64,000 nucleotides of DNA from Acidovorax sp. FHTAMBA (GTDB lineage Bacteria > Pseudomonadota > Gammaproteobacteria > Burkholderiales > Burkholderiaceae_C), in NCBI RefSeq assembly GCF_038958875.1, contig NZ_CP152407.1:255501-319500 (forward strand), read 5' to 3'. This document shows positions 25,352 to 34,159 of the stretch, one piece after another (the stretch's first letter is position 1; the number at the start of each line of letters is the position of its first letter). A program made the translations under genes and the position numbers. The notes below the pieces were generated by a model that saw only the letters and a program-made list of their open reading frames with translations, did not search any database and had not been told where the DNA came from.

Positions 25352-26170
25352 GTGGACACCGATGCCAGCAGCAGTGAGCCCCGCAGCAGCAGCAGCAGCA
25401 GCCCCGGGAAACCGCGCATCTGTGTCGGGATTGGCGGCTGGACCTTCGAGCCCTGGCGCAACGACTTCTACCCCGCAGGCCTTGCGCACAGCAACGAGCT
25501 GCATTACGCCAGCCGCCAGCTCACAGCCATCGAGGTCAACGGCACCTACTACAGCACCTTCAAGCCGCCCACGTTTGCCAAGTGGTACAGCGAGACGCCC
25601 GACGGCTTCATGTTTTCGCTCAAGGCCAGCCGTTTTGCGACGAACCGGCGGCTGCTGGCGGAGGCGGGCGATTCGATCGCGCGGTTTGTAGAGAGCGGCA
25701 TCGCGGAGCTCAAGGACAAGCTCGGGCCCATCGTGTGGCAGTTCATGCCGACCAAGGTGTTTGAGCCCGGGGATTTCGAGGCTTTTCTGGCACTTCTGCC
25801 GCGCGAGGTGGACGGCCGCCGCCTGCGCCATGCGCTGGATGTGCGCCACCCGAGTTTTGCCACGCCGCAGTTTGTGGCGCTGGCCCGCCGATACGGCTGT
25901 GTGCCGGTGTGCACGGACTCCGACAAGTTTCCCGCCATTGCGGATGCCCAGGCCGACTTTGCCTACCTGCGGCTGATGCGCAGCCAGGCCGATGTGCCCA
26001 CCGGCTACACCCCGGAGGCGATTGCCCAATGGGCGCAAGGCGTGCGGGCATGGACCAGCGGCGAGCGGCCGCGCGATGTGTTTGTGTATTTCATCAACGG
26101 CGCGAAGGAGCGCGCACCTGTGGGTGCGATGGCGCTGCTGCAGCAACTGGGCATGCGCAGGCGGGCATAG
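25352..26170 (+). CDS. DUF72 family protein (YecE-like)
   Basis: A 272-residue protein with a TIM-barrel-like DUF72 domain: ICVGIGGWTFEPWRNDFYP, LTAIEVNGTYYSTFKPPTF, FMFSLKASRF, GPIVWQFMPTKVF, ALDVRHPSF and DVFVYFINGAKERAP. The function of the family is not established. I use the GTG at 25352, seven bases after AAGGA. The first 25 residues are Ser-rich and encoded by a run of AGC codons (a trinucleotide repeat); a change in copy number would alter length without shifting frame. Confidence 0.88.
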   Translation: MDTDASSSEPRSSSSSSPGKPRICVGIGGWTFEPWRNDFYPAGLAHSNELHYASRQLTAIEVNGTYYSTFKPPTFAKWYSETPDGFMFSLKASRFATNRRLLAEAGDSIARFVESGIAELKDKLGPIVWQFMPTKVFEPGDFEAFLALLPREVDGRRLRHALDVRHPSFATPQFVALARRYGCVPVCTDSDKFPAIADAQADFAYLRLMRSQADVPTGYTPEAIAQWAQGVRAWTSGERPRDVFVYFINGAKERAPVGAMALLQQLGMRRRA

Positions 26171-26188
26171 CGCCACCGCGCTTTCGCA

Positions 26189-26506
26189 CTACGCGGTTTC
26201 GCGCTGCGTAAAGCCCTGGGGCGGCTCGCCGCCATCGGGCACATTGCCCACCACCACCGCATCCACCCGCGCCGAGGCCGGCCCCTGCTGCGCCCAGTCG
26301 ATCAGTGCCTGCACGGCGTCTGGCCTGCCCCAGGCGCAGGCTTCGACCCGGCCGTCGTGGCGGTTGCGCACCCACCCCTGCACGCCCAGGCGGGCTGCGG
26401 CCTGCACCATGGACCAGCGGTAGCCCACGCCCTGCACATGGCCACTGACGAGCAGGTGCTTGGTGATGGTGTTCGAAGTGTGAGGGGTGGTGTGGTGGTG
26501 CGGCAT
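26189..26506 (-). CDS. acyP: acylphosphatase
   Basis: A 105-residue enzyme that hydrolyses acyl phosphates. It has the signature KHLLVSGHVQGVGYRWSMVQAA with the catalytic Arg in GVGYR and the later WVRNRHDGRVEA with the catalytic Asn (both motifs quoted in part). It starts with a short His/Thr-rich leader (PHHHTTPHT). An in-frame ATG 33 bp further upstream is possible but less likely. Monocistronic, convergent with the DUF72 gene. Confidence 0.9.
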   Translation of the reverse strand: MPHHHTTPHTSNTITKHLLVSGHVQGVGYRWSMVQAAARLGVQGWVRNRHDGRVEACAWGRPDAVQALIDWAQQGPASARVDAVVVGNVPDGGEPPQGFTQRETA

Positions 26507-26583
26507 CGGTGGCGGTGACTGTAACGAACTCGCGGGCATGCGGCGGCACGCATGTGCCGCCCGTGCGTACTATGCTGCCGGGC

Positions 26584-26844
26584 ATGTCCGCACCCCGCAA
26601 GGCCCTGCCTGCCATTGATACGCAACGCTGCACAGGCTGCGGGTGGTGCGTGGCGGTGTGCCCGCCGCATGTGCTGTCGCTGCAGGTGCTGGGCCCGCAC
26701 ACCTGGGGGCCCAAGCGGTCCACGCTGCATGACGCGCCGGGCTGCACCGGGTGCGCATTGTGTGCGGTGCGGTGCCCGTTTGATGCCATCGCCATGGTGC
26801 GGGCGTCGGCCAGCCTCCAGCAACAAAACCCCGTGCCACGGTAG
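26584..26844 (+). CDS. 4Fe-4S dicluster ferredoxin-type protein
   Basis: An 86-residue protein with two 4Fe-4S sites: CTGCGWCVAVCPP and CTGCALCAVRCPF. The spacing (CxxCxxCxxxCP twice) indicates two [4Fe-4S] clusters and electron-transfer function. It stands alone, so the redox partner is unknown. The start ATG 26584 is uncertain; another ATG lies 15 bp upstream, and neither has a clear ribosome site. Confidence 0.8.
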   Translation: MSAPRKALPAIDTQRCTGCGWCVAVCPPHVLSLQVLGPHTWGPKRSTLHDAPGCTGCALCAVRCPFDAIAMVRASASLQQQNPVPR

Positions 26845-26986
26845 CGGCGTTGTCCCACAGCCGTGCAGGGGCGGGCGTGGTGAGATGGCGGTTTCGTGCA
26901 GCGCGGCTACTGCAACCGGTGCCGTTTAGGCCTGCAACGCATGCCCATTGGCTGCAACCACCCCATCATCTGAAGGAGAACCCCCC

Positions 26987-27424
26987 ATGTCTGAAAAGAA
27001 AGCCAGCGTTCACTGGGAAGGTGCCGGCAAGTCCGGCCAGGGCCAGATCAGCACCGAGACCGGCGCGCTCGACAAGTACCCCTATGGCTTTGCCAGCCGC
27101 TTTGGCGACGACCGCAAGGGCACCAACCCCGAAGAGATCCTTGGCGCGGCGCATGCGGCCTGCTTCACCATGGCGTTTTCGTTTGCTGCCGACAAGGCAG
27201 GCTTCAGGACGGAATCCATCGACACCACGGCCGCCGTGCGGCTGGCGAAGGAGGGCGATGGGTTTGTCATCGACCGCATCGCGCTCACGCTCAAGGCCAA
27301 GGTACCGGGCATGGATGACGCAGCCTTCCAGAAGCTGGCCGCAGATGCCAAGGCCAACTGCCCGCTGTCAAAGGCACTGGCTGCAGTGCCCGAGATCACG
27401 TTGACTGCCAGCCTGGTGGGATAA
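26987..27424 (+). CDS. OsmC family peroxiredoxin
   Basis: A 145-residue protein of the OsmC/Ohr family, which reduces organic hydroperoxides. The two redox Cys are in AACFTMAF (about 58) and ANCPLSKAL (about 125); KGTNPEEILGAAHA precedes the first. The strong ribosome site GAAGGAGA and ATG at 26987 fix the start. It resembles E. coli OsmC more than Ohr by the N-terminal HWEGAGKSG. A different OsmC-like protein lies at 30068-30547. Confidence 0.92.
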   Translation: MSEKKASVHWEGAGKSGQGQISTETGALDKYPYGFASRFGDDRKGTNPEEILGAAHAACFTMAFSFAADKAGFRTESIDTTAAVRLAKEGDGFVIDRIALTLKAKVPGMDDAAFQKLAADAKANCPLSKALAAVPEITLTASLVG

Positions 27425-27445
27425 CGGATGAGCAGGCTGCGCTGA

Positions 27446-27503
27446 TTTCAGGCCAAATTGGCCTCTAGCGCTTATGCAGCAAGCGCGAGCAGCTATGAAA
27501 TTC
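27446..27503. repeat. REP-like dispersed repeat, copy 6
   Basis: GGCCAAATTGGCCTCTAGCG, then CTTATGCAGCAAGCGCGAGC and AGCTATGAAATTC. It follows the OsmC stop and precedes the threonine-rich leader region. Confidence 0.75.
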
Positions 27504-27701
27504 ATACCCAACGGCCCGCAGCAGAGTCTGCCCCGCCCACACGCTGGGCCGCTGGGCCTGGTGCTGCGCTACACTGCGCCCTTCATGTCTTACGCCTTCC
27601 GCCCCTTCATCAACGCACGCGCCGCTGCCTTCCAAGGCATGGGCATGATGCCGCCCGCACTCACGCGGTCCAATGGTGAACAGCGGGCACTGGGTGCACG
27701 A

Positions 27702-27734
27702 ATGATTACCACCATCACCACCGCGGCCACCTGA
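27702..27734 (+). CDS. threonine/isoleucine-rich leader peptide of the hom gene
   Basis: A 10-codon open frame ATG-ATT-ACC-ACC-ATC-ACC and so on, encoding MITTITTAAT: seven of nine residues after Met are Thr or Ile. Thr/Ile runs of this kind form the thr operon leader (thrL) of enterics. It could also be the end of a longer 49-codon frame starting at ATG 27585. A set of hairpins and a terminator follow, then a homoserine dehydrogenase gene. The role in attenuation is inferred. Confidence 0.6.
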   Translation: MITTITTAAT

Positions 27735-27832
27735 GCACGCGCAGGTGGCCGTTTCGGCAGCCACCTGGTGATCGTTCTCTCTTCTCCCCAAGACGAATTG
27801 ACTGAAACCCAGCTCTGGCAGCTGGGTTTTTT
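27725..27832 (+). promoter_or_regulatory. candidate attenuator of the homoserine dehydrogenase gene
   Basis: Three mutually exclusive arms: GGCCACCTG (27725-27733, over the leader stop), CAGGTGGCC (27742-27750) and GCCACCTG (27760-27767). Arm 2 can pair with arm 1 or arm 3. A terminator follows: AAACCCAGCT / AGCTGGGTTT (27805-27829) with a 5-nt loop and six T. The coding gene starts 38 bp later. The order leader peptide, alternative stems, terminator, gene is what transcription attenuation requires; which pairing disrupts the terminator is not clear from inspection. Confidence 0.55.
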
Positions 27833-27870
27833 GTTTGTCCGTTCGTTTTGTTCGTTAACCGGAGAAGTCC

Positions 27871-29256
27871 ATGGTCCGCGATCCCGTACCGTCCTTTGTT
27901 GAAGCCCCATTGCTGCCACCGTCTGCCACGGCCATGCGCCCCCTGCGTGTGGGCATGATCGGGATTGGCACCGTGGGCGCAGGCACCTTCCGCGTGCTGG
28001 CGCGCAACCAGGGGCTCATTGCCGGGCGCGCGGGGCGCGGCATCAAGCTGGTGGTGGTCTGCGCCCGCAGCCTGGCCCGCGCCATGGGCGTGGTGGGCAA
28101 GGATGTGGCCCTGACCAACGACCCGATGCAGGTCGCCACCCACCCCGAGGTGGATGTGCTGGTGGAGGCCGCTGGCGGCACCGGCCCCGCGCGCGACTGG
28201 GTGCTGGCCGCCATCCGCGCGGGCAAACACGTGGTCACGGCCAACAAGGCGCTGCTGGCCACGCACGGCAACGAGATTTTTGCCGCCGCGCGCCAGCATG
28301 GCGTGGCCGTGGCGTACGAAGGCGCGGTGGCGGTGAGCATCCCCATCGTGAAGGCGCTGCGTGAGGGCCTCACGGCCAACCGCATCGAGTGGGTGGCGGG
28401 CATCATCAACGGCACCACCAATTTCATCCTGAGCAAGATGCGCGATGAAGGCGTGGGCTTTGCCGAAGCGCTGGCCCATGCCCAGGCGCTGGGCTACGCC
28501 GAGGCCGACCCGACGTTTGACATCGAAGGCATCGACGCCGCGCACAAGATCTCGCTGCTGGCGGCCAATGCGTTTGGCATGCCGGTGCGCTTTGCCGATG
28601 CGCAGGTGGAGGGCATCACCGCGCTGCAGGGCCTGGACGTGACCTGCGCCGGGCAGCTGGGCTACCGCATCAAGCTGCTGGGCGTGGCACGGCGGCGTGG
28701 CGATGAAGGCATAGAGCTGCGCGTGCAGCCCGCACTGGTGCCTGCCACGCACCTGCTGGCGCATGTGAACGGCTCGATGAACGCCGTGATGGTCAAGGGC
28801 GATGCCTCGGGCGTGACGATGTACTACGGCGCGGGCGCGGGCGGCGAGCAGACGGCATCGGCCGTGATTGCCGACCTGGTGGACGTGGCGCGGCTGGATG
28901 GCACCCACGCGGGCCAGCGCGTGCCGCACCTGGGCTTTCACCCCCACGCGGTGGACGGGCAACTGGCGGTGCTGCCCCGCGCAAAGGTGCACACCCGCCA
29001 CTACCTGCGCGTGCCGGTGCACAGCGCCCAGCAGATCGAGGCCGTGGGCGCCTGGCTGGCCGGGCAGCACGTGCCGGTGCTGCAGGTGGCATTGGCGCAT
29101 GACACGGCCTTGCCCCCCGGCACCGGCCCCCAGGTGCTGGTGCTGACGGATGCAGTGGCGCAAGCCACGGTGGACCTGGCCGTGCACGCGCTGGCCGCGC
29201 ACCCGGCGGTGGCCGGGCCGGTGGTGGCGCTGCGGGTGGAGGTGCTGCAGGGGTGA
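27871..29256 (+). CDS. hom: homoserine dehydrogenase
   Basis: A 461-residue NAD(P)-dependent enzyme converting aspartate semialdehyde to homoserine, the branch step to threonine, isoleucine and methionine. The Rossmann motif GIGTVGAGTF follows an unusual 27-residue N-terminal extension; TANKALLATHG, GIINGTTNFILSKM and YAEADPTFDIEG are the catalytic-domain signatures. The ACT-like C-terminus (about 370-461) is divergent. ATG 27871 follows GGAGAAG. The cofactor-loop sequence RSLARAM and the extension differ from the usual Burkholderiales enzyme, so a second hom elsewhere is possible (inference). Confidence 0.88.
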   Translation: MVRDPVPSFVEAPLLPPSATAMRPLRVGMIGIGTVGAGTFRVLARNQGLIAGRAGRGIKLVVVCARSLARAMGVVGKDVALTNDPMQVATHPEVDVLVEAAGGTGPARDWVLAAIRAGKHVVTANKALLATHGNEIFAAARQHGVAVAYEGAVAVSIPIVKALREGLTANRIEWVAGIINGTTNFILSKMRDEGVGFAEALAHAQALGYAEADPTFDIEGIDAAHKISLLAANAFGMPVRFADAQVEGITALQGLDVTCAGQLGYRIKLLGVARRRGDEGIELRVQPALVPATHLLAHVNGSMNAVMVKGDASGVTMYYGAGAGGEQTASAVIADLVDVARLDGTHAGQRVPHLGFHPHAVDGQLAVLPRAKVHTRHYLRVPVHSAQQIEAVGAWLAGQHVPVLQVALAHDTALPPGTGPQVLVLTDAVAQATVDLAVHALAAHPAVAGPVVALRVEVLQG

Positions 29257-29266
29257 TGCTGTCGGT

Positions 29267-29342
29267 CAACCCCACGGCCGTTCATGCTGAGCCTGTAGAC
29301 GCGCGGCACACGGCTTCCACAGGCTCAGCCCGAACGGGTTGG
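29267..29342. repeat. large inverted repeat after hom
   Basis: CCGTTCATGCTGAGCCTGT (29278-29296) pairs with ACAGGCTCAGCCCGAACGG (29319-29337), 17 of 19 positions, with outer arms CAACCC/GGGTTGG. It probably ends or stabilises hom transcripts; there is no long T-run. The GCTGAGCCTGT core resembles a common intergenic repeat of related bacteria (from memory). Confidence 0.55.
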
Positions 29343-29370
29343 GTCATTGGATGGGGGGGTTAGATTAGTG

Positions 29371-29429
29371 GTCAAAACAGGCCCTGGCGCTTATCCATCA
29401 AGCGCTGGCAGCTATAAAATTTGAATTAT
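29371..29429. repeat. REP-like dispersed repeat, copy 7
   Basis: CAAAACAGGCCCTGGCGCTT, then ATCCATCAAGCGCTGGCAGC and TATAAAATTTGAATTA. This is one of the best copies of the family; stem GGCGCTT/AAGCGCT. Confidence 0.8.
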
Positions 29430-29439
29430 CGGCCCATAG

Positions 29440-30066
29440 TCACACCGCCCGCACCAACGCCGCCACGTCCGCCGCGCCGGGTGTTCCCTCGGCCATCAGC
29501 CCCTGCACCACGCCGGCACGGTCGGTGGCGGTGCGGTTCTGGCTCACCTTCCAGACGCCCTCCCAGCGCTCCACCGCCAGCTCGATGCCCATGATGGCGG
29601 CCAGCAGCTTGTCGATGTACTCGGGCGGCGCATCGTCAATGCGCCAGGGGTCGGGGCGGTGCGCCTCGTGCCGCTCGCTCAGGGTGTGCAGGATTGCGCG
29701 CAGGCGCGCGGGGTCGTCGAACGCGGTCAGGGCGCCGTGGGCGTGCACGGTGGCGTAGTTCCAGGTGGGCACCTGTTTGCCATCGAGGGCCTTGGACGGG
29801 TACCACGACGGTGACACATAGGCCTGCGGCCCGTGAAACACCGCCACCGCGGTTTGCGGCAGCAGCGGCCACACGCCGTTGCCGCGACCCACATGGCCCA
29901 CCAGCGTGCCGTATGGGCCGCGCGAGGGGTCCAGAAACAAAGGCACATGGTTCACATGCAGCGTGCCCGCGTGCGACACCACGAGGGTGGCCAGGGGCTG
30001 GGCCTGCACCAGGCCGTGCAGCGCGGCCGGGTCGGTGACCTGGAACTGGCGGTTGGCAATGGTCAT
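29440..30066 (-). CDS. FMN-binding negative transcriptional regulator (PaiB-like)
   Basis: A 208-residue protein of the PaiB family (split-barrel FMN-binding fold). Typical segments are LATLVVSHAGTLHVNHVPLFLD, GHVGRGNGVWP, AVFHGPQAYVSPSWYPSK and PTWNYATVHAHG, with SQNRTATDRAGVVQGL near the end (quoted in part). PaiB of Bacillus represses sporulation and protease genes; here the function is unknown. The ATG at 30066 directly follows the OsmC-like gene's TGA, so the two form an operon. Confidence 0.88.
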   Translation of the reverse strand: MTIANRQFQVTDPAALHGLVQAQPLATLVVSHAGTLHVNHVPLFLDPSRGPYGTLVGHVGRGNGVWPLLPQTAVAVFHGPQAYVSPSWYPSKALDGKQVPTWNYATVHAHGALTAFDDPARLRAILHTLSERHEAHRPDPWRIDDAPPEYIDKLLAAIMGIELAVERWEGVWKVSQNRTATDRAGVVQGLMAEGTPGAADVAALVRAV

Positions 30067-30067
30067 G

Positions 30068-30547
30068 TCAGCCTCCTTCCACTTCCAGCACGGGCGCGCA
30101 GTCGATCTGCGTCTTGACCGAGTTGGCCAGAAAGCACGACGCGTGGGCGCGGTGGTGCAGGTCGTCAAGTTGTGCGGCACTGGGCGCGTGCGCCGCGTCA
30201 AAGCGCGTGACGGGCCTCAGCTGCACATGGGTGACTGCCAGCTGGCCCTCTGCGTTCTGGGCCATGGTGCCCACGGCCGCGTCGGTGTAGCGGTTGAGCC
30301 GGTAGCCCGCGCGGCTGGCAAAGTCCATGAACCACAGCATGTGGCAGCTCGACAGGGCCGCGACATAGGCTTCTTCGGGGTCCACCGCTGCCGCGTCGGA
30401 ATACGGCAGCGGCACCACATGGGGCGACGACGACGCGGCCACGGTGGCGCCGCCATCGAACTGCCAGGTGTGGGCGCGGTGGTAGCGCTTGTCCAGAAAG
30501 TCGTCGGCGCCACGGTTCCAGGTGATGGTGGCGGTGTGCTGGGCCAT
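30068..30547 (-). CDS. OsmC family protein
   Basis: A 159-residue OsmC-fold protein. The AALSSCHMLWFMDFA segment holds the first Cys (about 76) and HASCFLANSVKT the second (about 143), so both redox positions are present. Start ATG 30547 begins MAQHTATITW; an in-frame ATG 63 bp upstream would run into the divergent MocR promoter. It shares an operon with the PaiB-like gene and is divergent from the MocR-type regulator, which probably controls it (inference). Confidence 0.85.
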   Translation of the reverse strand: MAQHTATITWNRGADDFLDKRYHRAHTWQFDGGATVAASSSPHVVPLPYSDAAAVDPEEAYVAALSSCHMLWFMDFASRAGYRLNRYTDAAVGTMAQNAEGQLAVTHVQLRPVTRFDAAHAPSAAQLDDLHHRAHASCFLANSVKTQIDCAPVLEVEGG

Positions 30548-30613
30548 GGGGGTGGTCTTTCTACAATGGTTCTTCAGTTTATGGCTGCACACGCTGTTTG
30601 AAGGAGCCAATTC

Positions 30614-32077
30614 ATGTCACTTGCCGGAGCCAATGCCCACAGCGGAAGCCAAGCCCCGCTGCGCCAGCAGGTGTACGCGCAGCTGCGCCACGCCATCGAG
30701 CAGGGCAGCCTGCGCGCAGGCACGCGGCTGCCGCCCTCGCGCGAGCATGCGGCCAGCCTGGGCGTGTCGCGCAACACCGTGCTGTGGGCCGTGCAGCGCC
30801 TGCAGGCCGAGGGGTATGTGGAGGCCCGCGTGGGCGACGGCACCTATGTGTCGCAGGCCGTGGCCGCCACACTGCCCGCCCTGCAAGGCCTGGTGGCGCC
30901 GCCGCGCGGGCTGTCGCGGCGCGGGCAGCTCATTGCCGACACTGCCGCGCGCTGGCGGCCGCCGCATGTGGCGGCGCGGGCGTTTCGCATTGGCGCGCCC
31001 GAGGTGGACACCTTTCCGTTTGCGCTGTGGGACCGCCTCGCGCGCCAGGCCAGCCCTGCCCAGCGCAGCGCCCGCGCGCAGTACCTCGACCCTGCCGGCG
31101 ACCCCGACCTGCGCCAGGCGGTGGCGCAGTGGCTCTGGGCGTCGCGCGGTATCCGCTGCGATGCGGCGCAGGTGGTGGTGTGCGCGGGCTCGCAGCAGGG
31201 CATCGACCTGATCGCGCGGCTGCTGCTGGACGTGGGCGATGAGGTGCTGGTGGAAGACCCCGGCTACCCCGGCATCCGCGCCAGCCTGCTGGGCCACGGC
31301 GTGCTGGCGCGGCCCGTGGCGCTGGATGCGCAGGGCCTGCAGATCGACCAAGGCGCGGCCCAGTGGCCCGGCGCGCGCATGGTCGTGGTCACACCCACGC
31401 ACCAGTTCCCCACCGGCGTGTGCATGCATCTCGCGCGGCGGCAGGCGCTGCTGCAATGGGCGCGCACGCACGACGCCTGGGTGGTGGAAGACGACTACGA
31501 CGGCGAGTTCCAGTACGGCAAGAACGATGGCGCTGCCCAGCGCGTGCCCGCACTGTGCAGCCTGCCGGGCTCGGAGCGCGTGTTGTACGTGGGCACCTTC
31601 AGCAAGACACTGCACCCCGGCCTGCGGCTGGGTTTTGTGGTGGTGCCGCCCGCGCTGGTGGAGGCCTTTGCCATGGCCCGCGCCATCACCGACCGGCACG
31701 CGCCCGGCGATGCACAAGCCGTGCTGGCGCGCTTCATTGCCGAAGGCCACCTGCTGCGCCACCTGCGGCAGATGCGCGAGCTGTACCAGGCGCGCCAGCA
31801 GATGCTGATCGACACGCTGGCCGACGCGAGCAACGGTGCGTGGCAACTGCAACCCAGCGACCGGGGCATGCACCTGCTGCACGAGGTGGCCCCCGGCACC
31901 GACGACGAAACCCTGAGCCGCCAGGCCCTGGCTGCGGGCGTGATGCTGGCGCCGCTGTCGCGCTATGCCATGCAGTCGGCGCGACGCGGCTGGCTGCTGG
32001 GGTATGCCGGGTATGACCCCGCCGAAATCCGGGCTGCGGCGCGCGTGGTGGGCGCATTGGCACGCAGGCCGGGATAA
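30614..32077 (+). CDS. MocR/PdxR family regulator (GntR HTH plus aminotransferase domain)
   Basis: A 487-residue regulator. The N-terminal GntR winged helix (about 15-80: LRQQVYAQLRHAIEQGSL, LPPSREHAASLGVSRNTV) is joined to a fold-type I aminotransferase domain (about 115-480) with VVTPTHQFPTG, VVEDDYDGEFQ and the PLP-lysine motif GTFSKTLHPGLRLGF (Lys near residue 330). MocR proteins sense PLP or amino acids. It is divergent from the OsmC/PaiB pair with only 66 bp between start codons, so the shared gap is the likely operator region. Confidence 0.93.
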   Translation: MSLAGANAHSGSQAPLRQQVYAQLRHAIEQGSLRAGTRLPPSREHAASLGVSRNTVLWAVQRLQAEGYVEARVGDGTYVSQAVAATLPALQGLVAPPRGLSRRGQLIADTAARWRPPHVAARAFRIGAPEVDTFPFALWDRLARQASPAQRSARAQYLDPAGDPDLRQAVAQWLWASRGIRCDAAQVVVCAGSQQGIDLIARLLLDVGDEVLVEDPGYPGIRASLLGHGVLARPVALDAQGLQIDQGAAQWPGARMVVVTPTHQFPTGVCMHLARRQALLQWARTHDAWVVEDDYDGEFQYGKNDGAAQRVPALCSLPGSERVLYVGTFSKTLHPGLRLGFVVVPPALVEAFAMARAITDRHAPGDAQAVLARFIAEGHLLRHLRQMRELYQARQQMLIDTLADASNGAWQLQPSDRGMHLLHEVAPGTDDETLSRQALAAGVMLAPLSRYAMQSARRGWLLGYAGYDPAEIRAAARVVGALARRPG

Positions 32078-32136
32078 TCGGCCGCTTCACGATCCCCCTG
32101 CGGCGGCACCGCATCGCCCCATTGCCTGCTTTCACC

Positions 32137-34062
32137 ATGTCTGCCGTCGCCCCCGCCTCACCCGCCCAGCGTGTCCTCTCCGTCATCCCCCCGATGACGC
32201 AGCTAAACACGCCGTATCCCTCCACCGCCTACCTCACGGGCTTTCTGCGCTCGCGCGGTGTCACAGCCTTTCAGGAAGACCTGGCGCTGGCGCTGGTGCT
32301 GCAACTGTTATCGCCCGAGGGCCTGAAGGCCGTGGCCGCCAAGGTGGACGCTTTGCCCGCTAAAAAGCAGAGCCCCGCCGTGCAGAGTTTTGCGGCGCAA
32401 AAGGACCGGTATCTGGCCACCATCGGCCCCGCCATTGCCTTTTTGCAAGGCCGCGACAGCACGCTGGCGCACCGCATCGTGGGCCGCAACTACCTGCCCG
32501 AGGGGCCGCGCTTTGCCTCACTGGATGTATACGTGGATGACGAAGGCGGCGACCCGCTGGGCTGGGCCTTTGGCGCGCTGGGCCTGACGGACAAGGCCAA
32601 GCACCTGGCCACGCTGTACCTGAACGACCTGGCCGATGTGCTGCGCGACGCGGTGGACGAGCGCTTTGAGTTTGTGCGCTATGCCGAGTCGCTCGCGGGC
32701 AGCCAGCCCACGTTTGACCCATTGGCCGATGCCCTGGCCGCACCACCCACGCTGGTGGACGAGCTGCTGGAGCAGCTCACGCACGAGGCCATTGCCAAGC
32801 ACCAGCCCACGGTGGTTCTGCTCTCGGTGCCGTTCCCCGGTTCGGTGTACGCGGCGTTCCGCATTGCCCAGGCCATCAAGGCGCGGCACCCGCACATCGC
32901 CACCGTGCTGGGCGGCGGCTTTGTGAACACCGAGCTGCGCGAACTGGCCGACCCGCGTGTGTTCGACTTCTTTGATTACGTGACGCTGGACGCGGGCGAG
33001 CGCCCGCTGCTGGCGCTGCTGGAGCACCTGCGCGGCGAGCGCGGCCGCCAGCGCTTGGTGCGCACCTTCGTGCGCGGTAACGATGGCGCGGTGCAGTACA
33101 TCAACATGATGGAAGCCGACATCGCCTTTGCCGAGGTGGGAACACCCACCTGGGACGGCCTGCCGCTGGACCGCTATCTGTCGCTCCTGGACATGCTCAA
33201 CCCCATGCACCGCCTGTGGAGCGATGGGCGCTGGAACAAGCTCACCGTGGCGCATGGCTGCTACTGGAAGAAGTGCAGCTTTTGCGACGTGAGCCTGGAC
33301 TACATCAGCCGCTACGAGGGCGCCAGCGCCGCCGTGCTGGCCGACCGCATCGAGCAGATCGTGCGCGAGACGGGGCAGACCGGTTTTCATTTCGTGGACG
33401 AGGCCGCACCGCCCAAGGCACTGAAAGCGCTGGCCACCGAGCTGATCGCGCGCAACGCGGGCATCAGCTGGTGGGGCAATGTGCGGTTTGAAAAAACCTT
33501 CACGCCCGACCTGGCCGAGCTGATGGCCGACAGTGGCTGCATCGCGATCTCGGGCGGGCTCGAAGTCGCGTCGGACCGGTTGCTGCAGCTCATGAAAAAA
33601 GGCGTGTCGGTGGACCAGGTGGCGCGCGTGACACGGGCGTTCACCGACGCGGGCATTCTGGTGCATGCGTACCTGATGTACGGTTTTCCGACCCAGACCG
33701 TGCAGGACACGGTGGACGCGCTCGAATACGTGCGCCAGCTGTTCGCCAACGGCTGCATCCAGAGCGGGTTTTTTCACCGCTTTGCCTGCACCGTGCATTC
33801 ACCCGTCGGCAAGAACCCCGAGGAATACGGCGTCACGCTGGCACCGCTGCCGCCCGGTGACTTTGCCAAGAACGACGTGGCCTTCATCGACCCCACGGGT
33901 GTGGACCACGACGCACTGGGCGGCGCGCTCAAGAAGGCTATCTACAACTACATGCACGGCATCGGGCTGGAGGAAGACGTGCGCAGCTGGTTCCCGTTCA
34001 AGGTGCCCAAGACGACGGTGCGGCGCGATCGCATTGAGCGGGCGCTGCGCGAGCGGACTTAG
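32137..34062 (+). CDS. B12-binding-type radical SAM protein
   Basis: A 641-residue protein. The N-terminal part (about 1-280) looks like a cobalamin-binding Rossmann domain (SVIPPMTQLNTPYPSTAYL, VVLLSVPFPGSVYAAF, VLGGGFVNTELREL); the radical SAM barrel follows, with HGCYWKKCSFCD at about residue 374 (C375, C380, C383). The spacing is CX4CX2C, not the textbook CX3CX2C. Later segments GCIAISGGLEVASDRLLQLMKKG and YLMYGFPTQT are typical (quoted in part). The substrate is unknown. Start ATG 32137, MSAVAPASPAQ; no operon partner is apparent. Confidence 0.85.
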   Translation: MSAVAPASPAQRVLSVIPPMTQLNTPYPSTAYLTGFLRSRGVTAFQEDLALALVLQLLSPEGLKAVAAKVDALPAKKQSPAVQSFAAQKDRYLATIGPAIAFLQGRDSTLAHRIVGRNYLPEGPRFASLDVYVDDEGGDPLGWAFGALGLTDKAKHLATLYLNDLADVLRDAVDERFEFVRYAESLAGSQPTFDPLADALAAPPTLVDELLEQLTHEAIAKHQPTVVLLSVPFPGSVYAAFRIAQAIKARHPHIATVLGGGFVNTELRELADPRVFDFFDYVTLDAGERPLLALLEHLRGERGRQRLVRTFVRGNDGAVQYINMMEADIAFAEVGTPTWDGLPLDRYLSLLDMLNPMHRLWSDGRWNKLTVAHGCYWKKCSFCDVSLDYISRYEGASAAVLADRIEQIVRETGQTGFHFVDEAAPPKALKALATELIARNAGISWWGNVRFEKTFTPDLAELMADSGCIAISGGLEVASDRLLQLMKKGVSVDQVARVTRAFTDAGILVHAYLMYGFPTQTVQDTVDALEYVRQLFANGCIQSGFFHRFACTVHSPVGKNPEEYGVTLAPLPPGDFAKNDVAFIDPTGVDHDALGGALKKAIYNYMHGIGLEEDVRSWFPFKVPKTTVRRDRIERALRERT

Positions 34063-34159
34063 CCGATCGTCATTCCGAACATTGCAAATCGTGACACGGC
34101 TTTCGTCCCTCTAACAATCGAATCGTAAAAAGGGCTGCGGTCGAAAATACGATCGATGG

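Noticed and set aside
25361..25405. AGC trinucleotide run at the start of the DUF72 gene as a phase-variation switch
   Set aside because: Unit length of three does not shift the frame; it changes only a Ser run.
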